Assembly (NCBI RefSeq): GCF_900113055.1
Contig: NZ_FONZ01000001.1
Coordinates: 682,001 to 746,000 of the forward strand
Origin: Flavimobilis marinus
GTDB taxonomy: Bacteria > Actinomycetota > Actinomycetes > Actinomycetales > Cellulomonadaceae
Direction: 5' to 3'
Length of the DNA stretch: 64,000 bases
Under the pieces are notes generated by a model that saw nothing but the letters and a program-made list of their open reading frames with translations, ran no database searches and was not told where the DNA came from. The translations under genes and the position numbers were made by a program. Below, in pieces: positions 8,606 to 17,279 of this stretch (position 1 is its first letter; the number at the start of each line of letters is the position of its first letter).

Positions 8606-9205
8606 TCAGGTCGTCAGCGCGACGACCAGGAGCGTGAGCGAACCGACGAGCAGCGCGACCTCGCGGACGTTCGTGCTCCTGGTCACGCGCGCTGCCTGTC
8701 CGAGGGGCGTGGCGGGCAGGGCTCGGCGACGCAGGTCCACGACGTCGGCGACGAGCCCGGCGTCGGACCGGTGCCGCACCGGTCCGGTCGCCCGGGTCGA
8801 GGTGAGCGCCTCGGGGATCGTCGGGGGTAGGCCGTCGGAGTGGCGGCGCGCGCGCCGACGCGCGAAGGCGCTGCGTGCCGGCGCCCCCCACGCGTCGACA
8901 GCCCCGTCGGCGGTCAGCAGGCGCAGGCCCCACCGGGTCTCCATCGACTCGATGAGCGGGTAGGGAACCGTGATGGTGCGCAGCACGTTGGCGACGACGA
9001 CGTGGTCGGCCTCGATCCGGACGAACGGCCGCCACAGCACCGCCCAGGCGAACGCCGCGATCACGAGCGGGAAGGCGACGAGCGCGAGGACCGAGCTCAC
9101 GTCGTCGGCGAGGACGGTGCCGACGAGGAGGACGAGGGCGACGACCCACGCGAAGACGGCGGACGCCTGGCTGGAGGTCGGGCGGAAGACGACGACGGGT
9201 CCCAT
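8606..9205 (-). CDS. small membrane protein with a PH-like domain
   Basis: A 199-residue protein. Two hydrophobic helices lie near residues 14-50 (VFAWVVALVLLVGTVLA and ALVAFPLVIAAFAWAVL), followed by WRPFVRIEADHVVVANVLRTITVPYPLIESMETRWGLRLLTADG. That pattern matches the bacterial PH-like (bPH_6-type) membrane proteins common in Actinobacteria. A last helix lies at the C-terminus (VALLVGSLTLLVVALTT). Function is unknown; such domains may bind lipids or ligands. The ATG was chosen as the first start beyond which homology-like sequence stops. A -10-like AAGGAT ends 6 nt before it, so the mRNA may be leaderless. It converges on the importer operon and diverges from typA. Confidence 0.75.
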   Translation of the reverse strand: MGPVVVFRPTSSQASAVFAWVVALVLLVGTVLADDVSSVLALVAFPLVIAAFAWAVLWRPFVRIEADHVVVANVLRTITVPYPLIESMETRWGLRLLTADGAVDAWGAPARSAFARRRARRHSDGLPPTIPEALTSTRATGPVRHRSDAGLVADVVDLRRRALPATPLGQAARVTRSTNVREVALLVGSLTLLVVALTT

Positions 9206-9311
9206 GTCCCCATCCTTGCGGACGACCCGGGGCGCGGCGCCGGTCCTCGGCCGCGCAGCGCCCGTCTTGTGGCGTCCGCCACGGTTCGCGGCGCTCGAAT
9301 TGATCCCGCGA

Positions 9312-9317
9312 TAGGAT
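9312..9317 (+). promoter_or_regulatory. probable -10 element (TAGGAT) of typA
   Basis: A good TAnnnT hexamer lies 53 nt before the chosen typA start, in the 165-bp gap between the divergent PH-like gene and typA. It would give a short leader of about 45 nt. No clear -35 sequence is seen at the right distance. Confidence 0.4.
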
Positions 9318-9370
9318 GCAACCTTGCGCCGTGGAATGGCCCGCGCGCGAATCCTCATCCTCTCCCTGAA

Positions 9371-11293
9371 ATGAGTACCTGTATGTCTGTGCGCTCCGAC
9401 CTGCGCAACGTGGCGATCGTCGCCCACGTCGACCACGGCAAGACGACCCTCGTCGACGCGATGCTGCACCAGTCCGGAGCGTTCGGCGCGCACGCGCACG
9501 TCGACGAGCGTGCGATGGACTCGGGTGACCTCGAGCGCGAGAAGGGGATCACGATCCTCGCGAAGAACACCGCGGTGCACTACGCGGGCCCGGCGGCGGT
9601 CGCCGCCGGCGAGACCGGTGGCATCACGATCAACGTCATCGACACCCCGGGCCACGCGGACTTCGGTGGCGAGGTCGAGCGCGGCCTGTCGATGGTCGAC
9701 GGCGTCGTGCTGCTGGTCGACGCGTCCGAGGGCCCGCTGCCCCAGACACGCTTCGTGCTGCGCAAGGCCCTCGTCGCCAAGCTCCCCGTGATCCTCGTGG
9801 TCAACAAGGTCGACCGCCCCGACTCCCGGATCTCCGAGGTCGTCGCCGAGGCGACCGACCTGCTGCTGGGCCTCGCCTCCGACCTGCACGAGGAGGTCCC
9901 GGACCTCGACCTCGACGCGATCCTCGACGTGCCCGTCGTGTACGCCGCCGCCAAGGCCGGCCGCGCCTCGGTGACCCAGCCCGCGGACGGGGAGCTCCCC
10001 GACTCCGAGGACCTCGAGCCGCTGTTCAAGATGATCCTGGACAAGATTCCGGCGCCGACGTACGACGAGGACCACCCGCTCCAGGCGCACGTGACGAACC
10101 TCGACGCCTCGCCGTTCCTCGGCCGCCTCGCCCTGCTGCGCGTGTTCAACGGCACGATCCGCAAGGGCCAGACGGTCGCGTGGATCCGCGCCAACGGCAC
10201 CACGCAGAACGTGAAGATCACCGAGCTGCTCGAGACCCGGGCGCTCGACCGCGTGCCGACCGAGTCGGCTGGCCCCGGCGACATCGTCGCCGTCGCGGGC
10301 ATCGCGGACATCACGATCGGCGAGACGCTCACGGACCCGGACGACCCGCGTCCGCTGCCGCTGATCACGGTCGACGACCCCGCGATCTCGATGACGATCG
10401 GTATCAACACCTCCCCGCTCGCGGGCAAGGGCGGGAAGGGCCACAAGGTCACCGCGCGCCAGGTCAAGGACCGGCTCGACAAGGAGCTCATCGGCAACGT
10501 CTCGCTCCGTGTCCTGCCGACCGAGCGCCCGGACGCGTGGGAGGTCCAGGGCCGTGGTGAGCTCGCGCTGGCCATCCTGGTCGAGCAGATGCGTCGCGAG
10601 GGCTTCGAGCTCACGGTCGGCAAGCCGCAGGTCGTCACGAAGAAGATCGACGGCAAGACCTGCGAGCCGATGGAGCGCCAGACCATCGACGTGCCCGAGG
10701 AGTACCTCGGTGCTGTCACGCAGCTCCTCGCCCAGCGCAAGGGCCGCATGGAGACGATGTCCAACCACGGCACCGGCTGGGTGCGCATGGAGTTCGTCGT
10801 GCCCGCCCGCGGGCTCATCGGCTTCCGCACGCGCTTCCTGACGGACACGCGCGGCACCGGCATCTCGAGCTCGATCGCCGAGGGCTACGAGCCGTGGGCC
10901 GGTCCCATCGAGACCCGCGTCAACGGGTCCCTGGTCGCTGACCGCGCCGGTGTCGTGACGCCGTTCGCCATGATCAACCTGCAGGAGCGTGGCTCCTTCT
11001 TCGTCGACCCCACGCAGGAGGTCTACGAGGGCATGATCGTCGGCGAGAACTCGCGCAACGAGGACATGGACGTCAACATCACCAAGGAGAAGAAGCTCAC
11101 GAACATGCGCGCTGCGAGCAGCGACACGTTCGAGAACCTCACGCCGCCGAAGCACCTGACCCTCGAGGAGAGCCTCGAGTTCGCCCGCGAGGACGAGTGC
11201 GTCGAGGTCACCCCCGAGGTCGTGCGCATCCGCAAGGTGATCCTCGACCAGACGGAGCGGGCTCGCGCCTTCTCGCGCGCCAAGAAGGCCTGA
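9371..11293 (+). CDS. typA: ribosome-associated translational GTPase TypA/BipA
   Basis: A translational GTPase of the EF-G-like family, acting on the ribosome in assembly and stress adaptation. G1 AHVDHGKT is at about residues 18-25, followed by the EKGITI effector region, G3 DTPGHADF and G4 NKVD. The BipA-specific C-terminal region includes RGLIGFRTRFLTDTRGTG. Its 640 residues fit the family (about 600-640). ATG codons at 9371 and 9383 are both possible, and neither has a strong ribosome site; I list the first. mshB follows 9 nt after the stop, so they may be co-transcribed. Confidence 0.96.
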   Translation: MSTCMSVRSDLRNVAIVAHVDHGKTTLVDAMLHQSGAFGAHAHVDERAMDSGDLEREKGITILAKNTAVHYAGPAAVAAGETGGITINVIDTPGHADFGGEVERGLSMVDGVVLLVDASEGPLPQTRFVLRKALVAKLPVILVVNKVDRPDSRISEVVAEATDLLLGLASDLHEEVPDLDLDAILDVPVVYAAAKAGRASVTQPADGELPDSEDLEPLFKMILDKIPAPTYDEDHPLQAHVTNLDASPFLGRLALLRVFNGTIRKGQTVAWIRANGTTQNVKITELLETRALDRVPTESAGPGDIVAVAGIADITIGETLTDPDDPRPLPLITVDDPAISMTIGINTSPLAGKGGKGHKVTARQVKDRLDKELIGNVSLRVLPTERPDAWEVQGRGELALAILVEQMRREGFELTVGKPQVVTKKIDGKTCEPMERQTIDVPEEYLGAVTQLLAQRKGRMETMSNHGTGWVRMEFVVPARGLIGFRTRFLTDTRGTGISSSIAEGYEPWAGPIETRVNGSLVADRAGVVTPFAMINLQERGSFFVDPTQEVYEGMIVGENSRNEDMDVNITKEKKLTNMRAASSDTFENLTPPKHLTLEESLEFAREDECVEVTPEVVRIRKVILDQTERARAFSRAKKA

Positions 11294-11302
11294 CGACCGC
11301 TG

Positions 11303-12250
11303 GTGACCTCGCCGACCGCGCTGCCGGGGCTGCTCGCTGTGCACGCCCACCCCGATGACGAGACGCTCTCCTCCGGAGCGCTGCTCGCCACGTGGGCGCG
11401 CGCCGGCGGCGAGGTCACCGTGGTGACCTGCACCCGTGGCGAGCGGGGCGAGGTCATCGGCCCGGATCCCGACGGGCTCGAGGGCGACGGGCCCCGGCTG
11501 GCCGCTCACCGGGAGACCGAGCTCGCCCGGGCGCTCGGCTCGCTCGGCGTCCGGGACCACGTGTTCCTCGACCAGGTGCCCGCGCCGGACGACGACGGGG
11601 CGTCCGACGACGACGGCGCGCCCGCGCGCTACGAGGACTCAGGCATGGCCTGGGTGGCGGGGTCGAGCGGCACGGCCCGGCTGGGCGCCGACGTACCTCC
11701 CGGCGCGTTCGTCCGGGTACCGCTCGACGAGGCCGCAGCGCGGCTGGCGACGGTGCTCACCGACCGGCGCCCCGGCGTCGTCGTCACCTACGAGGCGGGC
11801 GGCGGCTACGGCCACCCCGACCACGTGCGGGCGCACGAGGTCACCGTGCGGGCCATCGAGCTCGCCGGCCTCGACGTCGCGCTGTGGCACCCCAGCGCGA
11901 CGTCGGACGACGTGGCGGCGGCGACCGCCGCGCTCGAGGACGACTGGGCACAGGCCGCCGGCCTCCCGGTCGGCCCGACCGAGCCGGCGCCGTCGTACGT
12001 GAGCGACGACCGCCCCGTCGTCGTGCGGGTGCCGGTGGAGCCGGTGGCGGACGCCGTGCTCGGCGCGCTGCGCGCGCACCGCACCCAGGTGCAGGCCGTC
12101 ACGCGCGCACCCCACGGGTCCGACGTCGTCGGGTGCTATGCGCTGTCCAACGATCTGCTCGCGCCCCTGCGTGCGCACGAGACCTACACCGCTTCCGACC
12201 AGCGCGGCATCGTCGTCCCGCCTCGGGTCCAGGTAGCGTGGCCGCGATGA
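11303..12250 (+). CDS. mshB: N-acetyl-GlcN-inositol deacetylase of mycothiol biosynthesis
   Basis: MshB removes the acetyl group from GlcNAc-inositol to give GlcN-inositol, the second half of the first stage of mycothiol synthesis. The zinc/catalytic motif AHPDDE is at residues 15-20, and the downstream GYGHPDHVRAH carries His171 and His174. The 315-residue length fits MshB rather than short LmbE-like proteins. Mca, a mycothiol-conjugate amidase, is a close paralogue; length and position beside typA favour MshB. The GTG start lies just after typA, and the stop overlaps the next ATG by 4 nt. Presence of this gene supports an actinobacterial host. Confidence 0.85.
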   Translation: MTSPTALPGLLAVHAHPDDETLSSGALLATWARAGGEVTVVTCTRGERGEVIGPDPDGLEGDGPRLAAHRETELARALGSLGVRDHVFLDQVPAPDDDGASDDDGAPARYEDSGMAWVAGSSGTARLGADVPPGAFVRVPLDEAAARLATVLTDRRPGVVVTYEAGGGYGHPDHVRAHEVTVRAIELAGLDVALWHPSATSDDVAAATAALEDDWAQAAGLPVGPTEPAPSYVSDDRPVVVRVPVEPVADAVLGALRAHRTQVQAVTRAPHGSDVVGCYALSNDLLAPLRAHETYTASDQRGIVVPPRVQVAWPR

Positions 12251-12687
12251 GATCGTCGTCCCTCCTGCGCGTGCTCGCAGCCGTCCCCGTCGGCATCCTC
12301 GTGGGCCTCGTCGGGACGTTCATGCACCGCTCCGTCGAGCCGCTGGGCCTCGTGCTCGCGCTCGCCACCGTGCTCGCCGCGGGCATGTTCACCCGCGCCA
12401 ACGCCGGGCTCTCGGGCGCGGTCGCGTACACCGTGACGTGGGCCGTCGTCGTGCAGGTGCTCTCGCTCGAGGGCCCGGGCGGAGACGTGATCGTCCCGGC
12501 CGCGACCGTCGGCTACGTGTGGACGTACGGCGGCCTCGTCGCCGCGCTCGCGCCGCTGCTGCTCCCCGCGCGCTGGTTCGTCGACGACGTCCGGACCCCG
12601 CGGCACGACCACGACCGCTCCGCGGTCGACCCCCTCGACTCCCGCCCCCGCGCGGGCACGACCGACCAGCACGAGATGAGGCGCTGA
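12247..12687 (+). CDS. small four-helix membrane protein, unknown function
   Basis: A 146-residue protein with about four membrane helices: VLAAVPVGILVGLVGTF, LGLVLALATVLAAGMF, AVAYTVTWAVVVQVLSL, and VWTYGGLVAALAPLLLP. A hydrophilic His/Asp/Arg-rich tail follows. It starts by a 4-nt overlap with mshB and ends with a one-base overlap with the VanW gene, so the three form one coupled unit. A small membrane gene also sits next to mshB in other Actinobacteria (I recall M. tuberculosis Rv1171). No catalytic motif is visible; I do not know its role. Confidence 0.75.
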   Translation: MRSSSLLRVLAAVPVGILVGLVGTFMHRSVEPLGLVLALATVLAAGMFTRANAGLSGAVAYTVTWAVVVQVLSLEGPGGDVIVPAATVGYVWTYGGLVAALAPLLLPARWFVDDVRTPRHDHDRSAVDPLDSRPRAGTTDQHEMRR

Positions 12688-14456
12688 TGTCCACGCGCGA
12701 CGATTCCCCCGCCGAGACCACCGACCTGCTCGGCCAGTTCGACGCCCCGCCCGCGCCGAGCCGCGTGCCCCGCGTGCTCATGTGGAGCGCGGTCACCGTG
12801 GTCGTGCTCGGCGGCGCGTACGTGGGCGCCCAGTGGGCGGTGGCCGACCAGGTCGCTGCGAGCACCACGGTCGCGGGGATCGACATCGGCGGGATGTCGC
12901 GGACCGACGCCGTCGAGGCGCTCGAGGACGGCCTGCCCGAGGTCATGGCCCGGCCCCTGGAGGTCAAGGCCGGCGAGAAGACGGGCACGGTCGACCCCGT
13001 GGCCGCCGGTCTCGCGGTGGACGTGCCCGCGACCGTGGACGAGCTCACGGGCTTCGACCTGGCCCCGATGCACCTCTGGGACGCCGCGTTCGGCGGGGGC
13101 GAGGCGGACCCCGTCGTCACGGTCGACGCCCAGGCGCTGTCCGCCGAGGTCGAGCTGCTGGCGGAGACGCTCGCCGTCCCGCCCGTGGACGGCACCGTGG
13201 TCTTCGCCGACGGCGAGGCGTACGCCACACCGGCCCAGAACGGGTACACCGTGGACACCGACGAGGCCCAGCGGCGGATCGCCGAGGGTTGGCTGGTCGC
13301 CCCGGAGCCGATCGACCTGCCGGTCGGAGCCACGCGGCCCGCCGTGACCCAGGACATGACGGACGCCGCGCTCGCCCAGGCCGAGGCGCTCGTCTCGGCC
13401 CCCATCAGCGTCGAGGTCGAGGGGCAGGTCGTCCAGCTGCCGACCGACGTCGTCGCCGACGCCGCCTCGTTCACGCCGGTCGACGGCCAGCTCACGCTCG
13501 CGCTCGCGCCCGACGCGATGGCCGAGGCCGTCCGCGACCGGACGAAGGACCTGGAGACCGAGGCCAGCAACGCTCGCTTCGTGTTCAAGGACGGCAAGCC
13601 GGTGATCCGAGGCGGCGAGCCCGGCAAGGTCATCGACGGGGACGCGATCGCGGCCGCCGTCGTCGAGGTGGGCACGACTGCCGGTGCCCAGCGCACCGCG
13701 ACCGTCGCCCTCGCCGAGGCGCCGGCCGAGAGCAGCCGCGAGGCGCTCGAGAAGCTGGGCGTCAACGAGGTCGTCGCCGAGTTCTCGACGCCGCTCGGCG
13801 CGAGCAACGCCGCCCGCATCCACAACCTCGAGCTGGGCACGTCCAAGGTCAACGGCCAGCTCGTGCTGCCCGGCGAGACCTGGTCGCTGATCGACACGCT
13901 CTCGCCCATCACGGCGGAGAACGGGTACCTCGGCGCTGGCATCGTCTCGAACGGCTCGCTCACCGAGGGTGTCGGCGGCGGGCTCTCGCAGCTCGCCACC
14001 ACCACCTACAACGTGGGCTATCTGCTGGGCTACGACGACGTGGAGCACCGCCAGCACAGCTACTACTTCAGTCGGTACCCCGAGGGGCGTGAGGCCACGA
14101 TCTTCGTCGGCTCGATCGACATGCGCTTCAAGAACGACACTCCGTACGGCATGCTGCTGCAGTCCTACGTCCGCAACGGTGAGGTCACCGTCCGGGCCTG
14201 GAGCACCGAGCACTACAAGGTCGAGTCCTCGACGACCGGACGCTCGAACGTGCGCCAGCCGACCACGGTCTACGACACGGGGGCGGGCTGCATCGCCCAG
14301 CCCGCCGGCAACCCGGGATTCTCGGTCGTCGTCACGCGCCGGGTGCTCCTGGACGGCAAGGTCGTCAAGGAGGAGCAGGACCCGTGGACGTACCAGCCGC
14401 AGAACGCCGTCGTCTGCAAGGCCGCCCCGAAGAAGGACGACAAGAAGGACGACTGA
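12687..14456 (+). CDS. VanW-family cell-envelope protein
   Basis: 589 residues with one N-terminal membrane helix (about 30-51), placing the body outside the cell. The middle holds repeated stretches like those of the putative peptidoglycan-binding domains that precede VanW (DIGGMSRTDAVEALEDGL and SAPISVEVEGQVVQLPTDVV). The VanW core is recognisable near residues 365-505: FSTPLGASNAARIHNLELG, then LPGETWSL, GGGLSQLATTTYN and DMRFKNDTPYGMLLQ. The end is a Lys/Asp-rich tail (KKDDKKDD). VanW proteins occur in vancomycin-resistance clusters, but most, like this one, are core genes of unknown function. It starts with a one-base overlap with the previous gene. Confidence 0.88.
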   Translation: MSTRDDSPAETTDLLGQFDAPPAPSRVPRVLMWSAVTVVVLGGAYVGAQWAVADQVAASTTVAGIDIGGMSRTDAVEALEDGLPEVMARPLEVKAGEKTGTVDPVAAGLAVDVPATVDELTGFDLAPMHLWDAAFGGGEADPVVTVDAQALSAEVELLAETLAVPPVDGTVVFADGEAYATPAQNGYTVDTDEAQRRIAEGWLVAPEPIDLPVGATRPAVTQDMTDAALAQAEALVSAPISVEVEGQVVQLPTDVVADAASFTPVDGQLTLALAPDAMAEAVRDRTKDLETEASNARFVFKDGKPVIRGGEPGKVIDGDAIAAAVVEVGTTAGAQRTATVALAEAPAESSREALEKLGVNEVVAEFSTPLGASNAARIHNLELGTSKVNGQLVLPGETWSLIDTLSPITAENGYLGAGIVSNGSLTEGVGGGLSQLATTTYNVGYLLGYDDVEHRQHSYYFSRYPEGREATIFVGSIDMRFKNDTPYGMLLQSYVRNGEVTVRAWSTEHYKVESSTTGRSNVRQPTTVYDTGAGCIAQPAGNPGFSVVVTRRVLLDGKVVKEEQDPWTYQPQNAVVCKAAPKKDDKKDD

Positions 14457-14479
14457 CCTCCGCCGCCGTGGCCCGCGGC

Positions 14480-14485
14480 TAGACT
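14480..14485 (+). promoter_or_regulatory. probable -10 element (TAGACT) before the ACT-like gene and pheA/tyrA
   Basis: This TAGACT hexamer lies 24 nt after the VanW stop and about 34 nt before the ATG at 14519. A GGAGG ribosome site precedes that ATG. It would give the three-gene unit (ACT-like protein, pheA, tyrA) its own short-leader promoter. Confidence 0.5.
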
Positions 14486-14518
14486 CTCGCCAGCCCCAAC
14501 CCCCCGACGGAGGTCGAG

Positions 14519-15379
14519 ATGCTCGGCAGGACCGAACGCGAGTCGGCGACGCACGCCCGCCTGGCCGCGGAGCTGGGCGGCTGGGACCGCCCCGAGAACC
14601 GCGACGAGGTCAGCGACCTCCTCGACCTCGGCGCGATGACCGCGACGCTCGCGACGGTCTCCCGGATCGGCGACCTGTCCGCGGTGGTGCACCTGGGGCA
14701 CCCGGCCCAGCCGGACCCCGACCTCGAGCGCAACCTGCTGGCCGGTGCGACGTCCCTGTGCCTGACGTCCGCCGTCGCCGTGCCGCCGCGCTGGACGTGG
14801 GTGGGCCGTGCGCCCCAGGTGGACGGCCGCGTCGTGGTCGACGAGGCCGGCATGCGCGACTGCCGGCACGCCCTGCGCGCGATGGGTGCGAGCCCGCACC
14901 TGGTGCCCGCGCGCACCCCGCTCGCCGACCGGCTCGCGATCGCCGGTGAGCACGGGTCGATCGTGCTCGAGCAGGACCTCGTCCCGCCCGGCTACCACGA
15001 GCTGCCCGGCTCGACGCGGCTGCGGGAGCGCGCGCCCCTCTGGTACGGCCGGGTGCAGGCGACGGCGAGCACCCCCGCGTTCGACGCCGCGCAGGTGTGG
15101 CTGGCGTTCGGTCCGCGCGACGAGTTCCGCGGCTCCCTGCAGGAGTCGCTCGGGGTGATCGCCGCGGCCGGGATCGACCTGCAGCATCTGCGGTCCCAGC
15201 AGGCCGACGGGGGCCCGCACGTGTTCTTCGCCGCGTTCCGCTGCGCGTCGCCGGTGCTCGCGACCCTGCTGCGCGACTTCGACGAGCGTGGCGTGGCCCG
15301 CCGCGTCCTCGCCGTGCTGCCCGACGACGACGCCGGGCTCGGGCCGACGGCCGTCACTCCGCAGTGGTCGAGGCCGTGA
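14519..15379 (+). CDS. unknown protein with an ACT-like C-terminus, coupled to pheA
   Basis: 286 residues, no signal peptide or membrane helix. I do not recognise the N-terminal 190 residues. The C-terminal 90 or so (VWLAFGPRDEFRGSLQ, then GVIAAAGIDLQHLRSQQ, then GGPHVFFAAF) follow the order of an ACT domain from prephenate dehydratase: hydrophobic strand, helix with GIxL, S-R/Q motif, and a VFF strand. ACT domains bind amino acids, and PheA uses one to sense phenylalanine. The stop overlaps the likely GTG start of pheA, so the proteins are made together. It may be a regulatory partner for PheA or TyrA; this is inference from pattern and coupling. Confidence 0.7.
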   Translation: MLGRTERESATHARLAAELGGWDRPENRDEVSDLLDLGAMTATLATVSRIGDLSAVVHLGHPAQPDPDLERNLLAGATSLCLTSAVAVPPRWTWVGRAPQVDGRVVVDEAGMRDCRHALRAMGASPHLVPARTPLADRLAIAGEHGSIVLEQDLVPPGYHELPGSTRLRERAPLWYGRVQATASTPAFDAAQVWLAFGPRDEFRGSLQESLGVIAAAGIDLQHLRSQQADGGPHVFFAAFRCASPVLATLLRDFDERGVARRVLAVLPDDDAGLGPTAVTPQWSRP

Positions 15380-16305
15380 GCTCGCTCGCCTACCTCGGCC
15401 CCGAGGGGACCTTCACGCACGCGGCAGCCCTGACCTGGGCCGACGACGCGAGCCCGGTTCCGCTCGCCACGGTCGAGGAGGTGTACCGGGCGGTCGGGAC
15501 CGGGGAAGTCGACCGGGGCGTGGTGGCGATCGAGAGCTCGGTCGAGGGCTACGTCGTGCCGTCGCTCGACGCGCTCGTGGCCGCCGACGACGTCGTCGCG
15601 GTCGACGAGGTCGCCCTGGCGATCGCCTTCGACGCCTTCACGCTCGCCGACGGCGCGGCGGAGGAGAGCGTCGAGCTCGCGGAGGTGTCCGCGCACCCGC
15701 ACGGGTTGGCCCAGTGCCGGGCGTTCGTGACGGCGAGCGGGCTGCGGCCGGTGCCGGCGACGTCCAACGCCGCCGCGTGCCGCGACCTCGCGCCCGGACG
15801 CGTGGCCCTGGGACCCCGGTTGTGCGGCGAGCTGTACGGCCTGACGACGCTGGCCACCGACGTGCAGGACTTCGCGGGCGCACGCACCCGGTTCCTGCTC
15901 GTCGCGCGCCGCAGCGAGGCACCCGGGCTGCTCGCGGCGTCGGACGAGCCGCGGTGGCGCTCGATGGTCGCGATCACGCCGGCGGTGATCGGGCCCGGGG
16001 TGCTCGCTCGCATCACGACCGCCTTCGGCGAGCGTGGTGTGAACATGTCGAGCCTCATCACGCGCCCGCTCAAGGCCCAGGAGGGGACGTACGTTTTCGT
16101 CGTGACGTTCGACGGCGCCCCGTGGGAGCCGGAGGTGCGCGGCCTGCTCGCCCAGCTCCTCGCCGCCGGGGACTGGCTCAAGACCCTCGGCGTCGTGCCG
16201 GTCCGGGACCCTGCGGACCCCGAGCCGGACCTCGCGGGCGTGCCCGTCGGCAGCGTCCGGACCGACGCGTCGCACGACGCGCTCACGGCGGGGCTGCTCT
16301 GGTGA
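15376..16305 (+). CDS. pheA: prephenate dehydratase
   Basis: Converts prephenate to phenylpyruvate in phenylalanine synthesis. The catalytic domain opens with AYLGPEGTFTHAAA, has the AIESSVEG motif, and the catalytic TRF triad in GARTRFLLV (Thr171). The C-terminal ACT domain (about 195-280) carries the RPLK segment (ITRPLKAQEGTYVF) that binds phenylalanine for feedback control. There is no chorismate mutase domain, as is usual in Actinobacteria. GTG 15376 was chosen because it overlaps the upstream stop and places LAYLGPEGTF at the N-terminus; GTG 15364 is possible. The stop overlaps the tyrA start by 4 nt. Confidence 0.94.
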   Translation: MSSLAYLGPEGTFTHAAALTWADDASPVPLATVEEVYRAVGTGEVDRGVVAIESSVEGYVVPSLDALVAADDVVAVDEVALAIAFDAFTLADGAAEESVELAEVSAHPHGLAQCRAFVTASGLRPVPATSNAAACRDLAPGRVALGPRLCGELYGLTTLATDVQDFAGARTRFLLVARRSEAPGLLAASDEPRWRSMVAITPAVIGPGVLARITTAFGERGVNMSSLITRPLKAQEGTYVFVVTFDGAPWEPEVRGLLAQLLAAGDWLKTLGVVPVRDPADPEPDLAGVPVGSVRTDASHDALTAGLLW

Positions 16306-17279
16306 GCGCGCCGCGCAGCCTCGGCGTCGTCGGCCTCGGGCTGATCGGCGGGTCGATCGCGCGACGCGCGGTCGCCCAGGGGGTGCGCGTGCACGCGTGG
16401 AACCCGTCGACCGACGTCCTCGACGCCGCCGCCGCGCACGGGATCGAGCCGGCCGGCAGCATCGCCGAACTGTGCGAGCGCGGTCCCGATGTCCTCGTGC
16501 TGGCCACCCCGCTGCGCGCGATGGCGCAGGTCGTCGCCGAGGTCGCCGCGCGTCTGCTGCCGGGGACGGTCCTGACCGACGTCGGGAGCGTCAAGGGCCC
16601 GATCAGCGAGCTCGTCGCCGCGGCGGGCGTCGCGGGCCAGTTCGTCGGTGCGCACCCGATGGCCGGGACGGAGCGCAGCGGCTACGCTGCGGCGGACCCT
16701 GGCCTGCTCGAGGCTGCTCGCTGGGCGCTGGCCGTGGAGCCGACGACGGCGCCCGAGCACCTCGTGCGGATCGTCGCGCTGGTGACCGACGTGCTCGGCG
16801 GAGTCGTGCTCCCGGTCGACCCCGAGGTGCACGACGAGGCCGTCGCGCTCGTCAGCCACCTGCCGCACGTGGTCGCGACGGAGCTGCTCAACCTCGTCGG
16901 CCGGTCGCGCGTGCGCAGCCTCGCGCTCAACCTCGCCGCGGGGAGCTTCCGGGACGGCACGCGCGTCGGGGGCACCAACCCGCGGCGGACGGAGGCGATG
17001 GTCGCGGAGAACCCCTGGTTGGTGCCGGCGCTCCGGCTGGCCGTCCGGGACCTCGAGCGGCTCGCGGACGAGCTCGAGGAGACCGGGGCAGCCCCGGCGT
17101 TCTTCGACCAGGCGACCGCGGTCGCCGACCCCGCGTCCCGCCGGACGACGCCCGACGCGGAGCCCGGCTCCGTCCCGCTCGAGGGCGCGTGGCGCGAGGC
17201 GCTCGTCGCGGCCGGCCTGCGCGGTGCGCTCGTGACCGGGGTGTCCGCGGACGGCACCGCGCTGCTCACTGCGGGCTGA
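16302..17279 (+). CDS. tyrA: prephenate dehydrogenase
   Basis: Catalyses the NAD(P)-dependent decarboxylation of prephenate to 4-hydroxyphenylpyruvate for tyrosine. Near the N-terminus is the Rossmann motif GLGLIGGSIAR. Then come TDVGSVKG, the active-site AHPMAGTERSGY with its His, and the SHLPHVVATEL helix motif. The 325 residues fit the short form; there is no clear ACT domain behind it. It is translated from a GTG overlapping the pheA stop. The first branch enzyme, chorismate mutase, is not in the window. The 3' end overlaps the convergent small gene by 14 nt. Confidence 0.92.
   Translation: MSAPRSLGVVGLGLIGGSIARRAVAQGVRVHAWNPSTDVLDAAAAHGIEPAGSIAELCERGPDVLVLATPLRAMAQVVAEVAARLLPGTVLTDVGSVKGPISELVAAAGVAGQFVGAHPMAGTERSGYAAADPGLLEAARWALAVEPTTAPEHLVRIVALVTDVLGGVVLPVDPEVHDEAVALVSHLPHVVATELLNLVGRSRVRSLALNLAAGSFRDGTRVGGTNPRRTEAMVAENPWLVPALRLAVRDLERLADELEETGAAPAFFDQATAVADPASRRTTPDAEPGSVPLEGAWREALVAAGLRGALVTGVSADGTALLTAG

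Noticed and set aside
8591-8609. Short hairpin between the double ATPase and the PH-like gene as a terminator
   Set aside because: Only 6 bp of stem with a 7-nt loop and it lies within both gene ends; too weak to call.
8606-11560. Very long reverse-strand open frame across typA
   Set aside because: It is an antisense shadow of typA: high GC at the third position suppresses stop codons on the other strand. Only the last 199 codons (8606-9205) look like a real protein.
12438-12686. Extending the VanW protein upstream into the membrane-protein gene
   Set aside because: The upstream in-frame residues are Arg/Pro-rich shadow sequence; ATG 12687 overlaps the previous stop by one base and starts a normal N-terminus before the membrane helix.
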